Program-made: the position numbers and the translations under genes
Part shown: in pieces, positions 1-8,861 of the stretch
Position numbering within the stretch: the first letter of the stretch is position 1
Layout of the letters: each line of letters starts with the position of its first letter
The notes under the pieces: generated by a model
What the model was told of the DNA's origin: nothing
The model's database searches: none
The model's input: only the letters and a program-made list of their open reading frames with translations
Assembly (NCBI GenBank): GCA_037138335.1
Contig: JBAXIO010000003.1
Coordinates: 124,001 to 188,000, forward strand
Length of the DNA: 64,000 nucleotides
DNA from: CAIRDP01 sp037138335
Lineage (GTDB): Bacteria; Bacteroidota; Bacteroidia; Bacteroidales; FEN-979
Direction: 5' to 3'

Positions 1-2
1 CC

Positions 3-386
3 AGGCAAATCAATGAAGAGGGGTACATACGGAATGTAAGTTTCATTGTGTTTGTGGATTACCTTCTTGATATCCACAATCTTTCAACGCTATGCTGGAT
101 CGTTGCCAATAACCTGGATCCCATGCGCGATTGTTTTTATACCGAACAGGACAGCGGCGCCAGGTATCCTGTATTATTTGCCGACGGTACGATGAAGAAC
201 CATGAATTTGATCATTTTTCCCGTGAATGGCCCAATGTGATCGTGATGGACCCAAAGACTATTTCAACTATAGATTCCAAATGGAATTCCCTTGGTTTAG
301 GAAGCCTGGTACCATCTCCTTCCCTTCAGTTTAAATCGCTGGTTATCAATGAAGGAGCTATAGCCTCACCCATGCAGGCCGAATAA
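3..386 (+). CDS. UbiD-family decarboxylase, C-terminal fragment (5' end outside window)
   Basis: The reading frame is open from the window edge and ends at 386; only the last ~128 residues are present. The segment containing DIHNLSTLCWIVANNLDP resembles the conserved C-terminal region of UbiD-type (prenyl-FMN dependent) decarboxylases, where a D(I/V)H-L-x(n)-W-x(n)-DP pattern is usual, followed by WPNVIVMD and a Lys-Trp pair. In Bacteroidota such proteins are commonly annotated as menaquinone/4-hydroxy-3-polyprenylbenzoate decarboxylases, so a role in quinone synthesis or aromatic acid decarboxylation is inferred from the family. The GTG at 48 is internal and not a start. The substrate cannot be decided from this fragment. 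Confidence 0.8.
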   Translation, partial: RQINEEGYIRNVSFIVFVDYLLDIHNLSTLCWIVANNLDPMRDCFYTEQDSGARYPVLFADGTMKNHEFDHFSREWPNVIVMDPKTISTIDSKWNSLGLGSLVPSPSLQFKSLVINEGAIASPMQAE

Positions 387-401
387 CAGAAATAATTTTC
401 G

Positions 402-409
402 TAATTTTG
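402..409 (+). promoter_or_regulatory. Bacteroidota -7 box (TAATTTTG)
   Basis: TAATTTTG matches the TAnnTTTG -7 consensus of Bacteroidota promoters and lies 20 nt before the ATG of the TonB receptor. No clear -33 TTTG is visible. Confidence 0.45.
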
Positions 410-428
410 TCTTTCAAACAAAAATTGG

Positions 429-2846
429 ATGAAGCAAATCATACTTATTTATATTTTCCTGGTATCTGTTTTAGTCTTTCCTTTTTCGGGCCTTATGGCC
501 CAGACCCATTCTATGGTGAAAGGCAAGCTCACTGATGCCTCCAATTCCGACCCGGTTGCATTTGCAAATATTGGAGTCAAAGGGAAGAGCGGGGGAACTT
601 TTACAGATAATGACGGGAATTACAAGCTTGAAATTGAAAAGGGTGAACATATTATCGTTTTTTCATGTATCGGTTATGAAAAACTTGAGCGCACTATCAG
701 TGTTCCGGGCGACGGTAAGCCCATTGTTCTGAATGTGCTGATCAACCCCACAACCCAGGAGCTGAATACGGTTATTGTTTCCGGCTCAAAATATGAGCAG
801 AAAGTTGAAGAGTCGATAGCCACAATTGAAGTGCTTAAGGCCCAGACCATTCAGTCTTCCAATCCTTCAAGTGTGGACCAGGCCATTGATAAGATCCCCG
901 GGATTGCGATTGTTGACAATGAGCCCCAGATAAGAGGTGGGAGTGGTTTCAGTTCCGGTCTCGGCAGCAGGGTTATGGTAATGGTAGATGAGATCCCCAT
1001 GATGAGAGGTGATGCCGGGCGGCCCGACTGGGGTTTTCTCCCGGTTGATGATGTGGAACAGATCGAGCTGATCAAGGGCGCCTCTTCAGTCGTATACGGA
1101 TCTTCTGCTATTACAGGCGCCATTAACATCAGAACGGTTTATCCAAAGTCAACACCCGAAACCAAGGTAAACTCCTTTATCGGAATTTACAGTGCGCCTC
1201 CCAGGAGTTATACCAAACCCTGGAACGGGTTTAACCCGCTCAAGTATGGAATTTCGGTTTCTCATCTCCAGCAGTTCGACAATGTTGATGTAAGCATAGG
1301 CGCAAGTTATTTCCAGGACGGGGGATATATTGGCGGTGTTCCCGAAGCGGCGTCCGACACTGCTTTCAACAAGGGGGAGTTTATAAAGAGGGCCAAGGTG
1401 TATTTCAATACCCAGGTCAGGAATAAAAAAGTACCCGGGCTCACCTATGGCCTGAACGGGAATTTCATGTATAACCAAAGTGCTGAAACCTATTTCTGGT
1501 ATGATGCCGATACGAACATCTATAAATCATACCCTGGCGCTTTATCCTATTTTAAGGTATTCAGCTTTTATGTTGATCCTTTTATCAAGTACTTCGATAA
1601 ACGGGGCAACCAGATCAGCTTTAAAAACCGCATATATTACGGTAATACCAATGCGACGAACAACCAGTCGAACCGGTATACCACGGTTTACGATGAAATT
1701 AAATTCAGCCGGAGGTTCAGCAAACTGGGTGATTTCACCCTGGTAGGGGGTGTTGTGAGTGTTTTTTCACATTCCGAAGGGCAGGTATTCAGCGGGATCC
1801 TTGCGCCGGACGGGACAACCACAGCTTACCAAAGCGGACAGTTCAATTCGGAAAATGTTTCAGTTTACGCCCAGCTCTCCAGGAAATTCTGGAAGCGCCT
1901 CACAATTGAAGCGGGGGCCAGGTACGAATATTATAATATTGCAGATCTGATTGAAAGCAAGCCGATCTTCAGGGCCGGCCTTAATCTTCAGGCCTCAAAA
2001 TCTACTTATATCAGGGCCTCGGCCGGGCAGGGTTATCGCGCCCCCAGCATCGGGGAGAGGTATATCACGACCAATTCAGGCGGATTTGGTTTTTACCCTA
2101 ATCCAACACTGCAATCGGAGAACTGTAACTCATACGAAGTCGGGATCAAACAGTTATTCAAAATCGGGAAATTCGCCTCCATGCTTGACCTGGCCGGTTT
2201 TTATGAAGATTACTTTAATTATATCGAGTTCAACTTCGGACTTTGGGGAAATGGCGGGAATTTCCAGAAAAACATGGGTTTCAAATTCCTGAATACCGGC
2301 CCGGCGCGTATCTACGGCTTCGATTTTACTTATGCAGGCGAAGGCAAGCTTGCTAAGGATCTTGAACTCTCTGTTCTTATAGGTTACACCTATACAGTGC
2401 CGCAGGCTACCAAACCTGATTATGTTTACTATGTACAGGAAGGTCCGCCGAAAATAAATTATACTTATGCCAACACCTCTTCTGATACCAGCGGGAACAT
2501 TTTGAAGTACAGGATCCAGAACCTTGTTAAATCTGACTTCCAGTTTACTTTTAAAAAGCGTTTTTCTGCCGGGATCACAGGAAGGTATTATGGCTATATG
2601 AAGAACATTGATATCTTTTTGTACAGCCTTGACAAACCCGCTCCATTAATGCATTCAGGCATTGTTAAATACCGCGAACAGCATCATGACGGTAACTTTA
2701 TTGTTGATTTCAGGATGGGATATGCTTTTGGTATTTTCAAGGTCTCGGTGATGGTAAACAACGTCATGAATACCGAGTACTCGTTGAGACCTGTTACTAT
2801 TGAGGCTCCCAGGACCACCTCAGTGCAGCTGTTGTTAAATATCTGA
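429..2846 (+). CDS. TonB-dependent outer-membrane receptor with carboxypeptidase-regulatory-like N-terminus
   Basis: 805 residues. A signal peptide (about residues 1-25, ending ...GLMAQ) is followed by a CarboxypepD_reg-like beta-sandwich (about 29-110), a TonB plug domain (about 115-235, with IRGGSGFSSGLGSRVMVMVD and IELIKGASSVVYGSSAITGAI) and a long aromatic-rich beta-barrel. It is expected to sit in the outer membrane and import a chelate or other bulky ligand using TonB energy. There is no SusD partner beside it, so it looks like a stand-alone (siderophore/cobalamin-style) receptor and not a SusCD polysaccharide pair. The T9SS cargo gene follows by 32 nt and may be cotranscribed. The ligand is not deducible from sequence. 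Confidence 0.92.
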   Translation: MKQIILIYIFLVSVLVFPFSGLMAQTHSMVKGKLTDASNSDPVAFANIGVKGKSGGTFTDNDGNYKLEIEKGEHIIVFSCIGYEKLERTISVPGDGKPIVLNVLINPTTQELNTVIVSGSKYEQKVEESIATIEVLKAQTIQSSNPSSVDQAIDKIPGIAIVDNEPQIRGGSGFSSGLGSRVMVMVDEIPMMRGDAGRPDWGFLPVDDVEQIELIKGASSVVYGSSAITGAINIRTVYPKSTPETKVNSFIGIYSAPPRSYTKPWNGFNPLKYGISVSHLQQFDNVDVSIGASYFQDGGYIGGVPEAASDTAFNKGEFIKRAKVYFNTQVRNKKVPGLTYGLNGNFMYNQSAETYFWYDADTNIYKSYPGALSYFKVFSFYVDPFIKYFDKRGNQISFKNRIYYGNTNATNNQSNRYTTVYDEIKFSRRFSKLGDFTLVGGVVSVFSHSEGQVFSGILAPDGTTTAYQSGQFNSENVSVYAQLSRKFWKRLTIEAGARYEYYNIADLIESKPIFRAGLNLQASKSTYIRASAGQGYRAPSIGERYITTNSGGFGFYPNPTLQSENCNSYEVGIKQLFKIGKFASMLDLAGFYEDYFNYIEFNFGLWGNGGNFQKNMGFKFLNTGPARIYGFDFTYAGEGKLAKDLELSVLIGYTYTVPQATKPDYVYYVQEGPPKINYTYANTSSDTSGNILKYRIQNLVKSDFQFTFKKRFSAGITGRYYGYMKNIDIFLYSLDKPAPLMHSGIVKYREQHHDGNFIVDFRMGYAFGIFKVSVMVNNVMNTEYSLRPVTIEAPRTTSVQLLLNI

Positions 2847-2878
2847 AAACCGATCATTAATCAAATAAATCAATTCAT

Positions 2879-3835
2879 ATGAAAAAATTACTCGTACTTA
2901 TTGCTTTTATCAGCCTTGGCCTGAAGGGTTTCAGCCAGGAATCTTCACTGCCCAATGGAAATTTCGAATCCTGGTGGCTCAAACCCAATTGGGGTTATTA
3001 TGAGCCCAACGGAGGGTTCTTTCATACATTGAACATACTCGATACAGTACCCACTTCGGCTGGCATAACTGTTTACCGTTGCAGTGATACGGCTCACCAT
3101 GGAAGTTATTCGGCACGTTGCATTACCAGGCAGATGGTTATTGCTTTCCCATTGGTTGTGACAATCCCCGGCGTTATCGGCACTCTGAAGATCAATTGGA
3201 TAAATTCATCAGCCATACTTGGGGAAAAGTACAACTGGACTACCAAACCCGAGCGTTTCCAGGGCTGGTACCAGTCTTATCCCCTCAATGGAGATTCAAC
3301 CGGGGCCATCCTGCTTCTTTCAAAATGGAACAGCGTTACGCACAAAAGGGACACTATTGCACACAACAGGCTTGTTTTCAAGAATGTAGTTAATACATGG
3401 ACCCAGTTTGACGCTGCGGTAGATTACCGTAACAACACGACCATGCCTGATTCCATTACAGTTCTATTACTTTCATGCGCCGGTTATAATGCCCGTAACA
3501 TGATGGGATCGGTTGGCCAGATCGGCAGCCAGGCCTATTTCGATGATGTGAATATCACGAATGTTGCCGGCATTGAATATATTTTCCATCCTTCGGTTGA
3601 CGTAAAGATCAGCCCGAACCCTGCTTCTTCCTATATCAATGTGAGTCTTGACAAGGTAATGAAAGACGGTACATTTGAAGTCTATGACGGCCTTGGCAGG
3701 AAAATAGGGCAGTTTGAGATGAAAGAAATTTCAGCCCGGATCAATGTAAGCAACCTGAGCCCGGGAGCCTATTATTACCGGTTCAGGAATGAGGGTGAGG
3801 TTGTGAATACCGGATCATTTATAATAAACCGTTAG
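2879..3835 (+). CDS. Secreted protein with type IX secretion (Por) C-terminal sorting domain
   Basis: 318 residues. It starts with a signal peptide (MKKLLVLIAFISLGLKGFSQ). The N-terminal two thirds (NGNFESW..., then a 'HGSYSARC' segment) resemble the jelly-roll, carbohydrate-binding-like (PCMD-type) regions of Bacteroidota surface proteins. The last ~80 residues form a typical T9SS type A sorting domain: KISPNPASSYINV, then VYDGLGRKIG, then INVSNLSPGAYYYRF, ending in a basic residue. The product is therefore expected to be exported by T9SS and released or anchored at the surface. It lies directly behind a TonB receptor, suggesting a shared substrate, but that is inference. The stop codon (3833-3835) runs straight into a heptamer array. 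Confidence 0.85.
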   Translation: MKKLLVLIAFISLGLKGFSQESSLPNGNFESWWLKPNWGYYEPNGGFFHTLNILDTVPTSAGITVYRCSDTAHHGSYSARCITRQMVIAFPLVVTIPGVIGTLKINWINSSAILGEKYNWTTKPERFQGWYQSYPLNGDSTGAILLLSKWNSVTHKRDTIAHNRLVFKNVVNTWTQFDAAVDYRNNTTMPDSITVLLLSCAGYNARNMMGSVGQIGSQAYFDDVNITNVAGIEYIFHPSVDVKISPNPASSYINVSLDKVMKDGTFEVYDGLGRKIGQFEMKEISARINVSNLSPGAYYYRFRNEGEVVNTGSFIINR

Positions 3836-3880
3836 TCAGTGACTGATCACTAGCCACTAGTCACGGTTCACTGTTCACTT
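3834..3880. repeat. Heptamer array (gtgact/ttcact family)
   Basis: About 47 nt in an unbroken 7-nt register with units such as gactgat, cactagc, cactagt, cacggtt and cactgtt. It begins inside the stop codon of the upstream T9SS cargo gene. The same unit family recurs near 8.8, 12.3, 24.9, 48.5 and 56.1 kb. Confidence 0.8.
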
Positions 3881-3920
3881 CTACCAGACCTATGCTCAGA
3901 AAAACTAAATCTATAATTCT

Positions 3921-5144
3921 ATGACTGAAGTTACAAGTTCAAAGATGGCTATGGATCTCGAAGACAAATACGGGGCCCATAACTATCATCCGCTTCCTGT
4001 GGTTCTCGCCAAAGGCGAAGGCGTTTTCATGTGGGATGTGGAAGGAAAACGTTATTATGATTTCTTGTCGGCCTACTCTGCCGTAAACCAGGGACACAGC
4101 CATCCGAAGATCATCAAAGCCCTGATCGACCAGGTGCAGACCCTTGAGCTTACCTCCCGTGCATTTTACAATAATGTGCTTGGGGTATACGAGAAGTTCA
4201 TCACCGAATATTTCGGTTACCAGCGTGTTCTGCCTATGAACACAGGGGCCGAAGGCGATGAGACCGCGCTTAAGCTCACACGCAAATGGGCTTACAAGGT
4301 AAAAGGTGTCCCCGAAAACCAGGCCAAAATTATCTGTTGTGAAAATAATTTTCACGGGCGGACTATAACGGTCATCTCCATGTCGACCGACCCGCAGGCA
4401 AGGGATGATTTCGGGCCTTTCACCCCGGGTTTCATCACCATTCCATATAACGACCTTCCCGCCCTTGAGAAGGCCCTTGAGGATCCCACTGTTGCGGGAT
4501 TCCTTGTGGAGCCGATACAGGGTGAGGCCGGGGTATATGTGCCTGAAGCAGGCTACCTGAAGAAGGCTTATGATTTATGCAAGGCCAAGAATGTATTGTT
4601 TATTGCGGATGAGGTGCAAACAGGCATCGCACGTACGGGAAAACTGCTCGCCTGCGACTGGGAAGGGTTCAAACCTGATGTGCTTATCCTTGGTAAAGCT
4701 CTTTCGGGAGGTGTTTACCCCATTTCTGCAGTGCTTGCCGACGACCATATCATGATGACCATACATCCGGGTGAACACGGATCCACTTTTGGAGGGAACC
4801 CTGTTGCTGCCCGCGTTGCCATTGCGGCGCTGGAAGTGGTAAGGGATGAGGACCTGGCCGGGAATGCCCAGAAAATGGGAGAACTTTTCCGTTCGGAGGT
4901 CACAAAGATAAATTCCCCCTTCATCGAGACCGTTCGCGGTAAAGGCTTGCTGAACGCCATCGTGATCAGGCCCCATAACGGAAAATCGGCCTGGGATGTT
5001 TGCCTGAAGATGCGTGACAACGGACTGCTTGCAAAACCCACCCACGACCATATTATCCGTTTTGCACCACCACTGGTGATCAACGAAGCACAGATACTCG
5101 AAGCTGTAGCTATTATAAAAGAGTCGATCAAGGAGCTGGAATAG
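3921..5144 (+). CDS. rocD: Ornithine--oxo-acid aminotransferase
   Basis: 407 residues, the usual length of the family. It is a fold-type I PLP aminotransferase of the OAT group: substrate/PLP region AYSAVNQGHSHPKI (52-66), NNFHGRTI (142-149), PLP-binding ADEVQTGIARTG with Asp230, and LILGKALSGG with the Schiff-base Lys259. It should convert ornithine plus 2-oxoglutarate to glutamate-5-semialdehyde and glutamate, in arginine/ornithine degradation or proline supply. A small oddity is residues 109-115, GAEGDET, where relatives known to me read GAEAVET or GVEAGET. It is a single gene; the 85-nt upstream gap holds a heptamer array and the 3' side another. The call over acetylornithine or GABA aminotransferases rests on overall similarity to RocD/OAT. 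Confidence 0.9.
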   Translation: MTEVTSSKMAMDLEDKYGAHNYHPLPVVLAKGEGVFMWDVEGKRYYDFLSAYSAVNQGHSHPKIIKALIDQVQTLELTSRAFYNNVLGVYEKFITEYFGYQRVLPMNTGAEGDETALKLTRKWAYKVKGVPENQAKIICCENNFHGRTITVISMSTDPQARDDFGPFTPGFITIPYNDLPALEKALEDPTVAGFLVEPIQGEAGVYVPEAGYLKKAYDLCKAKNVLFIADEVQTGIARTGKLLACDWEGFKPDVLILGKALSGGVYPISAVLADDHIMMTIHPGEHGSTFGGNPVAARVAIAALEVVRDEDLAGNAQKMGELFRSEVTKINSPFIETVRGKGLLNAIVIRPHNGKSAWDVCLKMRDNGLLAKPTHDHIIRFAPPLVINEAQILEAVAIIKESIKELE

Positions 5145-5150
5145 AACCCT

Positions 5151-5183
5151 GGCTCATCGCTCATGGCTCATGGCTCATGACTC
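5151..5183. repeat. Heptamer array (ggctcat family)
   Basis: Units tggctca, tcgctca and tgactcg in a 7-nt register, between the convergent rocD and TonB-receptor genes. The C-terminus of the minus-strand receptor ends two bases further on. Confidence 0.75.
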
Positions 5184-5185
5184 GT

Positions 5186-7606
5186 TTAGAATCCCGCCAC
5201 CAGCTTGAGATTGAACAGTCTTGGAGTAAGGTAATTCGGTACGTTATACTGCTTTCCCTGAACATCGGTTATCCATTGGTAGGATACCGTGTTTGCAAAA
5301 TCGAACAGGTTGAACACATCAAGTCCTATCCACAGTGATTTAAAGGCCCTGAGGGGATTTTTGCCTGAAAAATGCGTGTATTCACCTATCAGCTGTTTTG
5401 AGAGGCCGAGGTCGACACGGCGGTAGGGCGGCATTCTGTATGTCTGGAGGTACCTGGGTGAATCGGGCGCCCCATAAGGCAGCCCGGTACCGTAAACAAG
5501 GGTGATGGCAACTTTCCATGTTGGGAACCCCGGGATGTAATCCTGGAAGAAAATCGCAAGGTTGAACCTCTGGTCGGTGGGACGGGGAACCCACTTCCCC
5601 TGGAAATATTCTTCGGTCCTCATAAACGAGAGGCTGGCCCATGATTCGGCGCCTTTGACAAACTCACCGTTGATCCTGAAGTCAATTCCGCCTGCATATC
5701 CATGGGCATCGTTGGTACCGTAATACCTTATCCTCAGATTATCAACCTCATACGGTATCAGGTCCTGTATGTACTTGTAATAAACCTCTGCCACAAGTTT
5801 GAAAGGCCGGTGCCACATCCTGAAGTACAGGTCACTGCCGGCCACTGCCTGGTATGAGGTCTGTGCTTTGAGTCCCGGAACGATCATACCCCTGAGGTCG
5901 GTCATTTCCCTGAATGTAGGGGGCTGGGAATATACTCCCCCCGATACCCTGAAAACCATTTCTTTTTTCCAATGGGGTTTGAATGAAAAATTCACCCTGG
6001 GGTTGAAGAGGAACTGGTTGTTGTAATCGGAATAAATGAACCTTGCCCCGGCCGTGAGCCCTATGTCATTCTTTTCATTTTTAAACGTCCAGGTGTTCTG
6101 GACAAAGGCATCCCCCTTGTTTGTACTCATGCCGCCCCAGGACTTAAGCACATCGGAGATAAAAAAATCCCCCTGGGGAGGGCTTTTTCCAAGGGAATCC
6201 TGGGGGCGGGGGAGGGAATACCCCGCCGAATCAATCATAGTCCATTCATTCATGGTATAATTGAAGAGCTCATGCTGGTACCTGATTCCCCATAGCATCT
6301 GGCTCCTGCCTTTTTCATACGAACCCCTGTGTTCGATATTATAAACCGTTCCGTTCAGGTAATCCCTGGCATGGTCAAGGTATGCACCCACCCCAAGGAG
6401 GTTCATCAGGTTGCCGGCATCCTTTCCTGTAAGTTCCACCTGTCCCAGCCAATACTCTCCCGAGATATCATAGGTCTGGGCTTCCCAGGTCTGGTAAGCC
6501 GATCCCAAAAGCTTCAGACGAAGGTGGTCATTGGGTTTGAAGGTCAGGGCAGCCGATGCAAGCCAGTTATCATAGCGGTCATTCTCCTGTCCGTCAAAAT
6601 AGATCTTCACCTGGTATGCGGTCACCCCATCGCTTCCGAAAGTGGTGGTTTGGGTTTGGGGTACCAGTTTAAACTGGTTTGCAGTGTAGCTTCCGAATAC
6701 CGATAATTCCCATTTGCTGCTGAAATCATAGTACAGCATGCCCTGGACATCGAAAAACCTGGGTTTATAGTTCCCTTTGGTGTCGAGCGATTTCAGAAGA
6801 TAGGTGTTGGTTTTATATCTTACCCCAAGGAGGTATGCGAGTTTCCTGGTGATCTTCCCTTCAACATGGGCCGTTGCCCCGAGCAGGCTGGCTTCGAATG
6901 AAGCCGCAAACTGGGAAGGCTTTTTGTATTTGATATCCAGCACGCTCGACATTTTGTCCCCGTATTTGGCATCAAATCCGCCCGCCGAAAAACTAATACC
7001 CGAAACAAGGTCCGGGTTAAGGAAACTCTGTCCTTCCTGTTGCCCGGCCCTGACCAGATATGGGCGGTAAATCTCGATGTCATTGACGAACACCAGGTTT
7101 TCATCGAAGTTACCTCCTCTCACCGAATACTGGGAACTGAGCTCATTCCTCGAACTCACACCGGGCATGGTCTTTATGAGGTCTTCCACACTGGCATTAA
7201 TGGTTGGAATATATGTCATGGCTTTGGGATCCAGCCTGTTGAACGTATTTGTCCTGAGTTGCTGGTCCTTCACCTCTATGGTCGACAGTTGAGTGGATGA
7301 AAGTTGCAACTGTCTGTTAATCAGTTTATTTTCACCTTTTTTCAGTTTCAGTCTTACCGAATCCGCACTAAACCCAACACTGGAAAATATCAATATGACA
7401 TCTTTCCCGGCAGGTATTACTAATTTATAGGAACCGTCGGCGGATGTTGAAGTGCCGCTGGTCGTTCCTTTTACTGCTATATTAACGAATTCGAGAGGTT
7501 TGCCGTCAGGATCGTTCACAAAGCCATGTACCTTAGCTTCCTGCGCAAACACCGAGGCACAGAAAAGTAGCAGAAAACCGGTGAACAGAAACCTGGTTGC
7601 TTTCAT
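5186..7606 (-). CDS. TonB-dependent receptor with carboxypeptidase-regulatory-like N-terminus
   Basis: 806 residues. A signal peptide (to about residue 21, SVFAQ) is followed by a CarboxypepD_reg-like domain (about 24-105), a plug domain (YSVRGGNFDENLVFVNDIEI; FSAGGFDAKYGDKMSSVLDI) and a barrel whose C-terminus is LFNLKLVAGF, ending in Phe as beta-barrels usually do. It is an outer-membrane transporter or receptor; no SusD homologue is adjacent. Its ATG overlaps the stop of the upstream gene in a TAATG arrangement (7608-7604), so translation is probably coupled to the 221-residue protein encoded at 7606-8271. The ligand is unknown. Confidence 0.9.
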   Translation of the reverse strand: MKATRFLFTGFLLLFCASVFAQEAKVHGFVNDPDGKPLEFVNIAVKGTTSGTSTSADGSYKLVIPAGKDVILIFSSVGFSADSVRLKLKKGENKLINRQLQLSSTQLSTIEVKDQQLRTNTFNRLDPKAMTYIPTINASVEDLIKTMPGVSSRNELSSQYSVRGGNFDENLVFVNDIEIYRPYLVRAGQQEGQSFLNPDLVSGISFSAGGFDAKYGDKMSSVLDIKYKKPSQFAASFEASLLGATAHVEGKITRKLAYLLGVRYKTNTYLLKSLDTKGNYKPRFFDVQGMLYYDFSSKWELSVFGSYTANQFKLVPQTQTTTFGSDGVTAYQVKIYFDGQENDRYDNWLASAALTFKPNDHLRLKLLGSAYQTWEAQTYDISGEYWLGQVELTGKDAGNLMNLLGVGAYLDHARDYLNGTVYNIEHRGSYEKGRSQMLWGIRYQHELFNYTMNEWTMIDSAGYSLPRPQDSLGKSPPQGDFFISDVLKSWGGMSTNKGDAFVQNTWTFKNEKNDIGLTAGARFIYSDYNNQFLFNPRVNFSFKPHWKKEMVFRVSGGVYSQPPTFREMTDLRGMIVPGLKAQTSYQAVAGSDLYFRMWHRPFKLVAEVYYKYIQDLIPYEVDNLRIRYYGTNDAHGYAGGIDFRINGEFVKGAESWASLSFMRTEEYFQGKWVPRPTDQRFNLAIFFQDYIPGFPTWKVAITLVYGTGLPYGAPDSPRYLQTYRMPPYRRVDLGLSKQLIGEYTHFSGKNPLRAFKSLWIGLDVFNLFDFANTVSYQWITDVQGKQYNVPNYLTPRLFNLKLVAGF

Positions 7607-8271
7607 TATTGTTCTTTGAGCCGTTCTTCCTTCTTTTTAAATTTCCCCTCTTTCCAGGCTTTAACGAATTGAGCCCAGGCGAAAGGGTTGAAAATGTTGA
7701 ATGGCTGTTGTTGCCCGAAATAATAGAGCCTGGAAGTGGTATTCTCGATGTAGTTGTTATAGTTCATACGGGCATCCATGGGATAATCGAGGGCCGCAAG
7801 CCGGAGGTTATAAACATCCAGATTCTTTTTTGCAATTTCATAGTCGTCATCGGGGATCCTGGTCTCAATAAATGCTTTCTTAAAATCCTCCAGTGTGGGC
7901 CAGGGGAAGATCACGGCTGCCGAAAGCGTGAGCGTATCGTTAGTCATCAGCTGGATAAGGGAATATTTTTTCTGGGTAATGGTATCGGGGATGATGAAGG
8001 ATGCGGGTTTAAACCCTATTGCCGTAAAGAGAACCGTATCCCGCTGGTGGGCTACGAAAGAAAAGAAACCGTAAACGTCACTGGCAGTGCCGTAATTGGA
8101 ATTTTTAACGAGGACCTTGGTATAGGGCACAGGGTTAAGGCTGTCGGCCGTAATAGTGATACCCGAAAACTGAACAAGTTTATCGTCGGAGGACTTTCCC
8201 TGGGCAAGAACATCCATTCCGCTGCCAGTAAAAGCGATGGCCAGTGCCAGAAGAAATGTTCGTAAGATCAT
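7606..8271 (-). CDS. Exported carboxypeptidase-regulatory-like domain protein
   Basis: 221 residues. An N-terminal signal peptide (ends about residue 24, DVLAQ) precedes a CarboxypepD_reg-like fold (about 33-115; VQFSGITITADSLNPVPYTKVLVK, cited here only by its ends V33 and K56, then YGFFSFVAHQRDTVLFTAIG). The remaining ~100 residues are mostly polar and end in a Lys/Glu-rich tail. The protein has the receptor's N-terminal module without a barrel, and it is co-translated with the receptor that follows (TAATG overlap). A periplasmic accessory role for that receptor is a reasonable inference; no function is established by the sequence. Confidence 0.8.
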   Translation of the reverse strand: MILRTFLLALAIAFTGSGMDVLAQGKSSDDKLVQFSGITITADSLNPVPYTKVLVKNSNYGTASDVYGFFSFVAHQRDTVLFTAIGFKPASFIIPDTITQKKYSLIQLMTNDTLTLSAAVIFPWPTLEDFKKAFIETRIPDDDYEIAKKNLDVYNLRLAALDYPMDARMNYNNYIENTTSRLYYFGQQQPFNIFNPFAWAQFVKAWKEGKFKKKEERLKEQ

Positions 8272-8348
8272 GCTCGGATAAGTGATTCGGGTGTTAAAGA
8301 TAACGCTGATAAGTATATTTTATTTCCGTGGACCGGAGATAGTAATAA

Positions 8349-8390
8349 AGAAAAAGGCTGTCGCATGAAACACGTGACAGCCTTCTGTAA
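8349..8390 (-). terminator. Intrinsic terminator of rpmB
   Basis: Arms aaggctgtc (8354-8362) and gacagcctt (8376-8384) form a 9-bp stem with a short loop. On the minus strand the stem is followed by a T-rich run (8353 downwards). It begins 20 nt after the rpmB stop codon. Confidence 0.8.
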
Positions 8391-8403
8391 ACTTTAAAAA
8401 TTC

Positions 8404-8643
8404 TTATTTCGTGGTATAACCTTTTGCTCTTGCTTTTTTTAAGGAAGCGGAGATACCGTTTTTGTTGATATGCCTTATGCCTTCGGCAGTGACCCTGAGG
8501 GTGATTTCTTTGTTCTCTTCAGGAATAAAAAATTTCTTTGTCTGAAGGTTGGGGCTGAACACCCGTTTTGTTTTATGGTTCGAGTGCGATACTTTATTGC
8601 CTCTTATTGCGCCTTTTCCCGTTATTTCACAAGTTCTTGCCAT
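8404..8643 (-). CDS. rpmB: 50S ribosomal protein L28
   Basis: 79 residues; the start MARTCEITGKGAIRGNKVSH and the TLRVTAEGIRHINKNG core are typical of bL28. It has its own well-formed promoter (TTTTG, 19 nt, TACCTTTG) and its own terminator. In the Bacteroidota genomes I know, rpmB is followed by rpmG and a small DUF4295 gene. Here a terminator follows at once and neither is present, while cinA on its upstream side keeps the usual order. bL28 is a structural protein of the large subunit. Confidence 0.95.
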   Translation of the reverse strand: MARTCEITGKGAIRGNKVSHSNHKTKRVFSPNLQTKKFFIPEENKEITLRVTAEGIRHINKNGISASLKKARAKGYTTK

Positions 8644-8678
8644 GGCTGAATGATATTATTGATTTTCAAATGGGAGTG

Positions 8679-8710
8679 CAAAGGTAGGAATACTTTTTGA
8701 ATATGCAAAA
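8679..8710 (-). promoter_or_regulatory. Promoter of rpmB (-33 TTTTG, -7 TACCTTTG)
   Basis: On the minus strand TTTTG (8710-8706) is separated by 19 nt from TACCTTTG (8686-8679). This is the best match in the window to the full Bacteroidota promoter TTTG/TAnnTTTG. The start codon is 36 nt downstream of the -7 box. Confidence 0.75.
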
Positions 8711-8728
8711 GGTTGGCGGAATTTTTTA

Positions 8729-8757
8729 GATAGCTGGATGACTGGATAGCTGGATTT
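8729..8757. repeat. Octamer array (agctggat family)
   Basis: Units agctggat and gactggat in an 8-nt register, between rpmB and cinA. The same octamers recur at 46.8-46.96 kb. Confidence 0.65.
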
Positions 8758-8789
8758 ACATCAGTGATCAAACTGGTCAGATACTGACC

Positions 8790-8861
8790 TTAGTCACAAG
8801 CCATGAGCCATGAGTGATGAGCCATGAGTCACCAGTCACTGTTCACTGTTCACAATCCCCT
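8790..8861. repeat. Heptamer array (ccatgag changing to ttcactg)
   Basis: About ten heptamers in register; the first part uses agccatg/agtgatg units and the second agtcact/gttcact units, so two families are joined in one array. It abuts the cinA stop codon (8862-8864). Confidence 0.8.
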
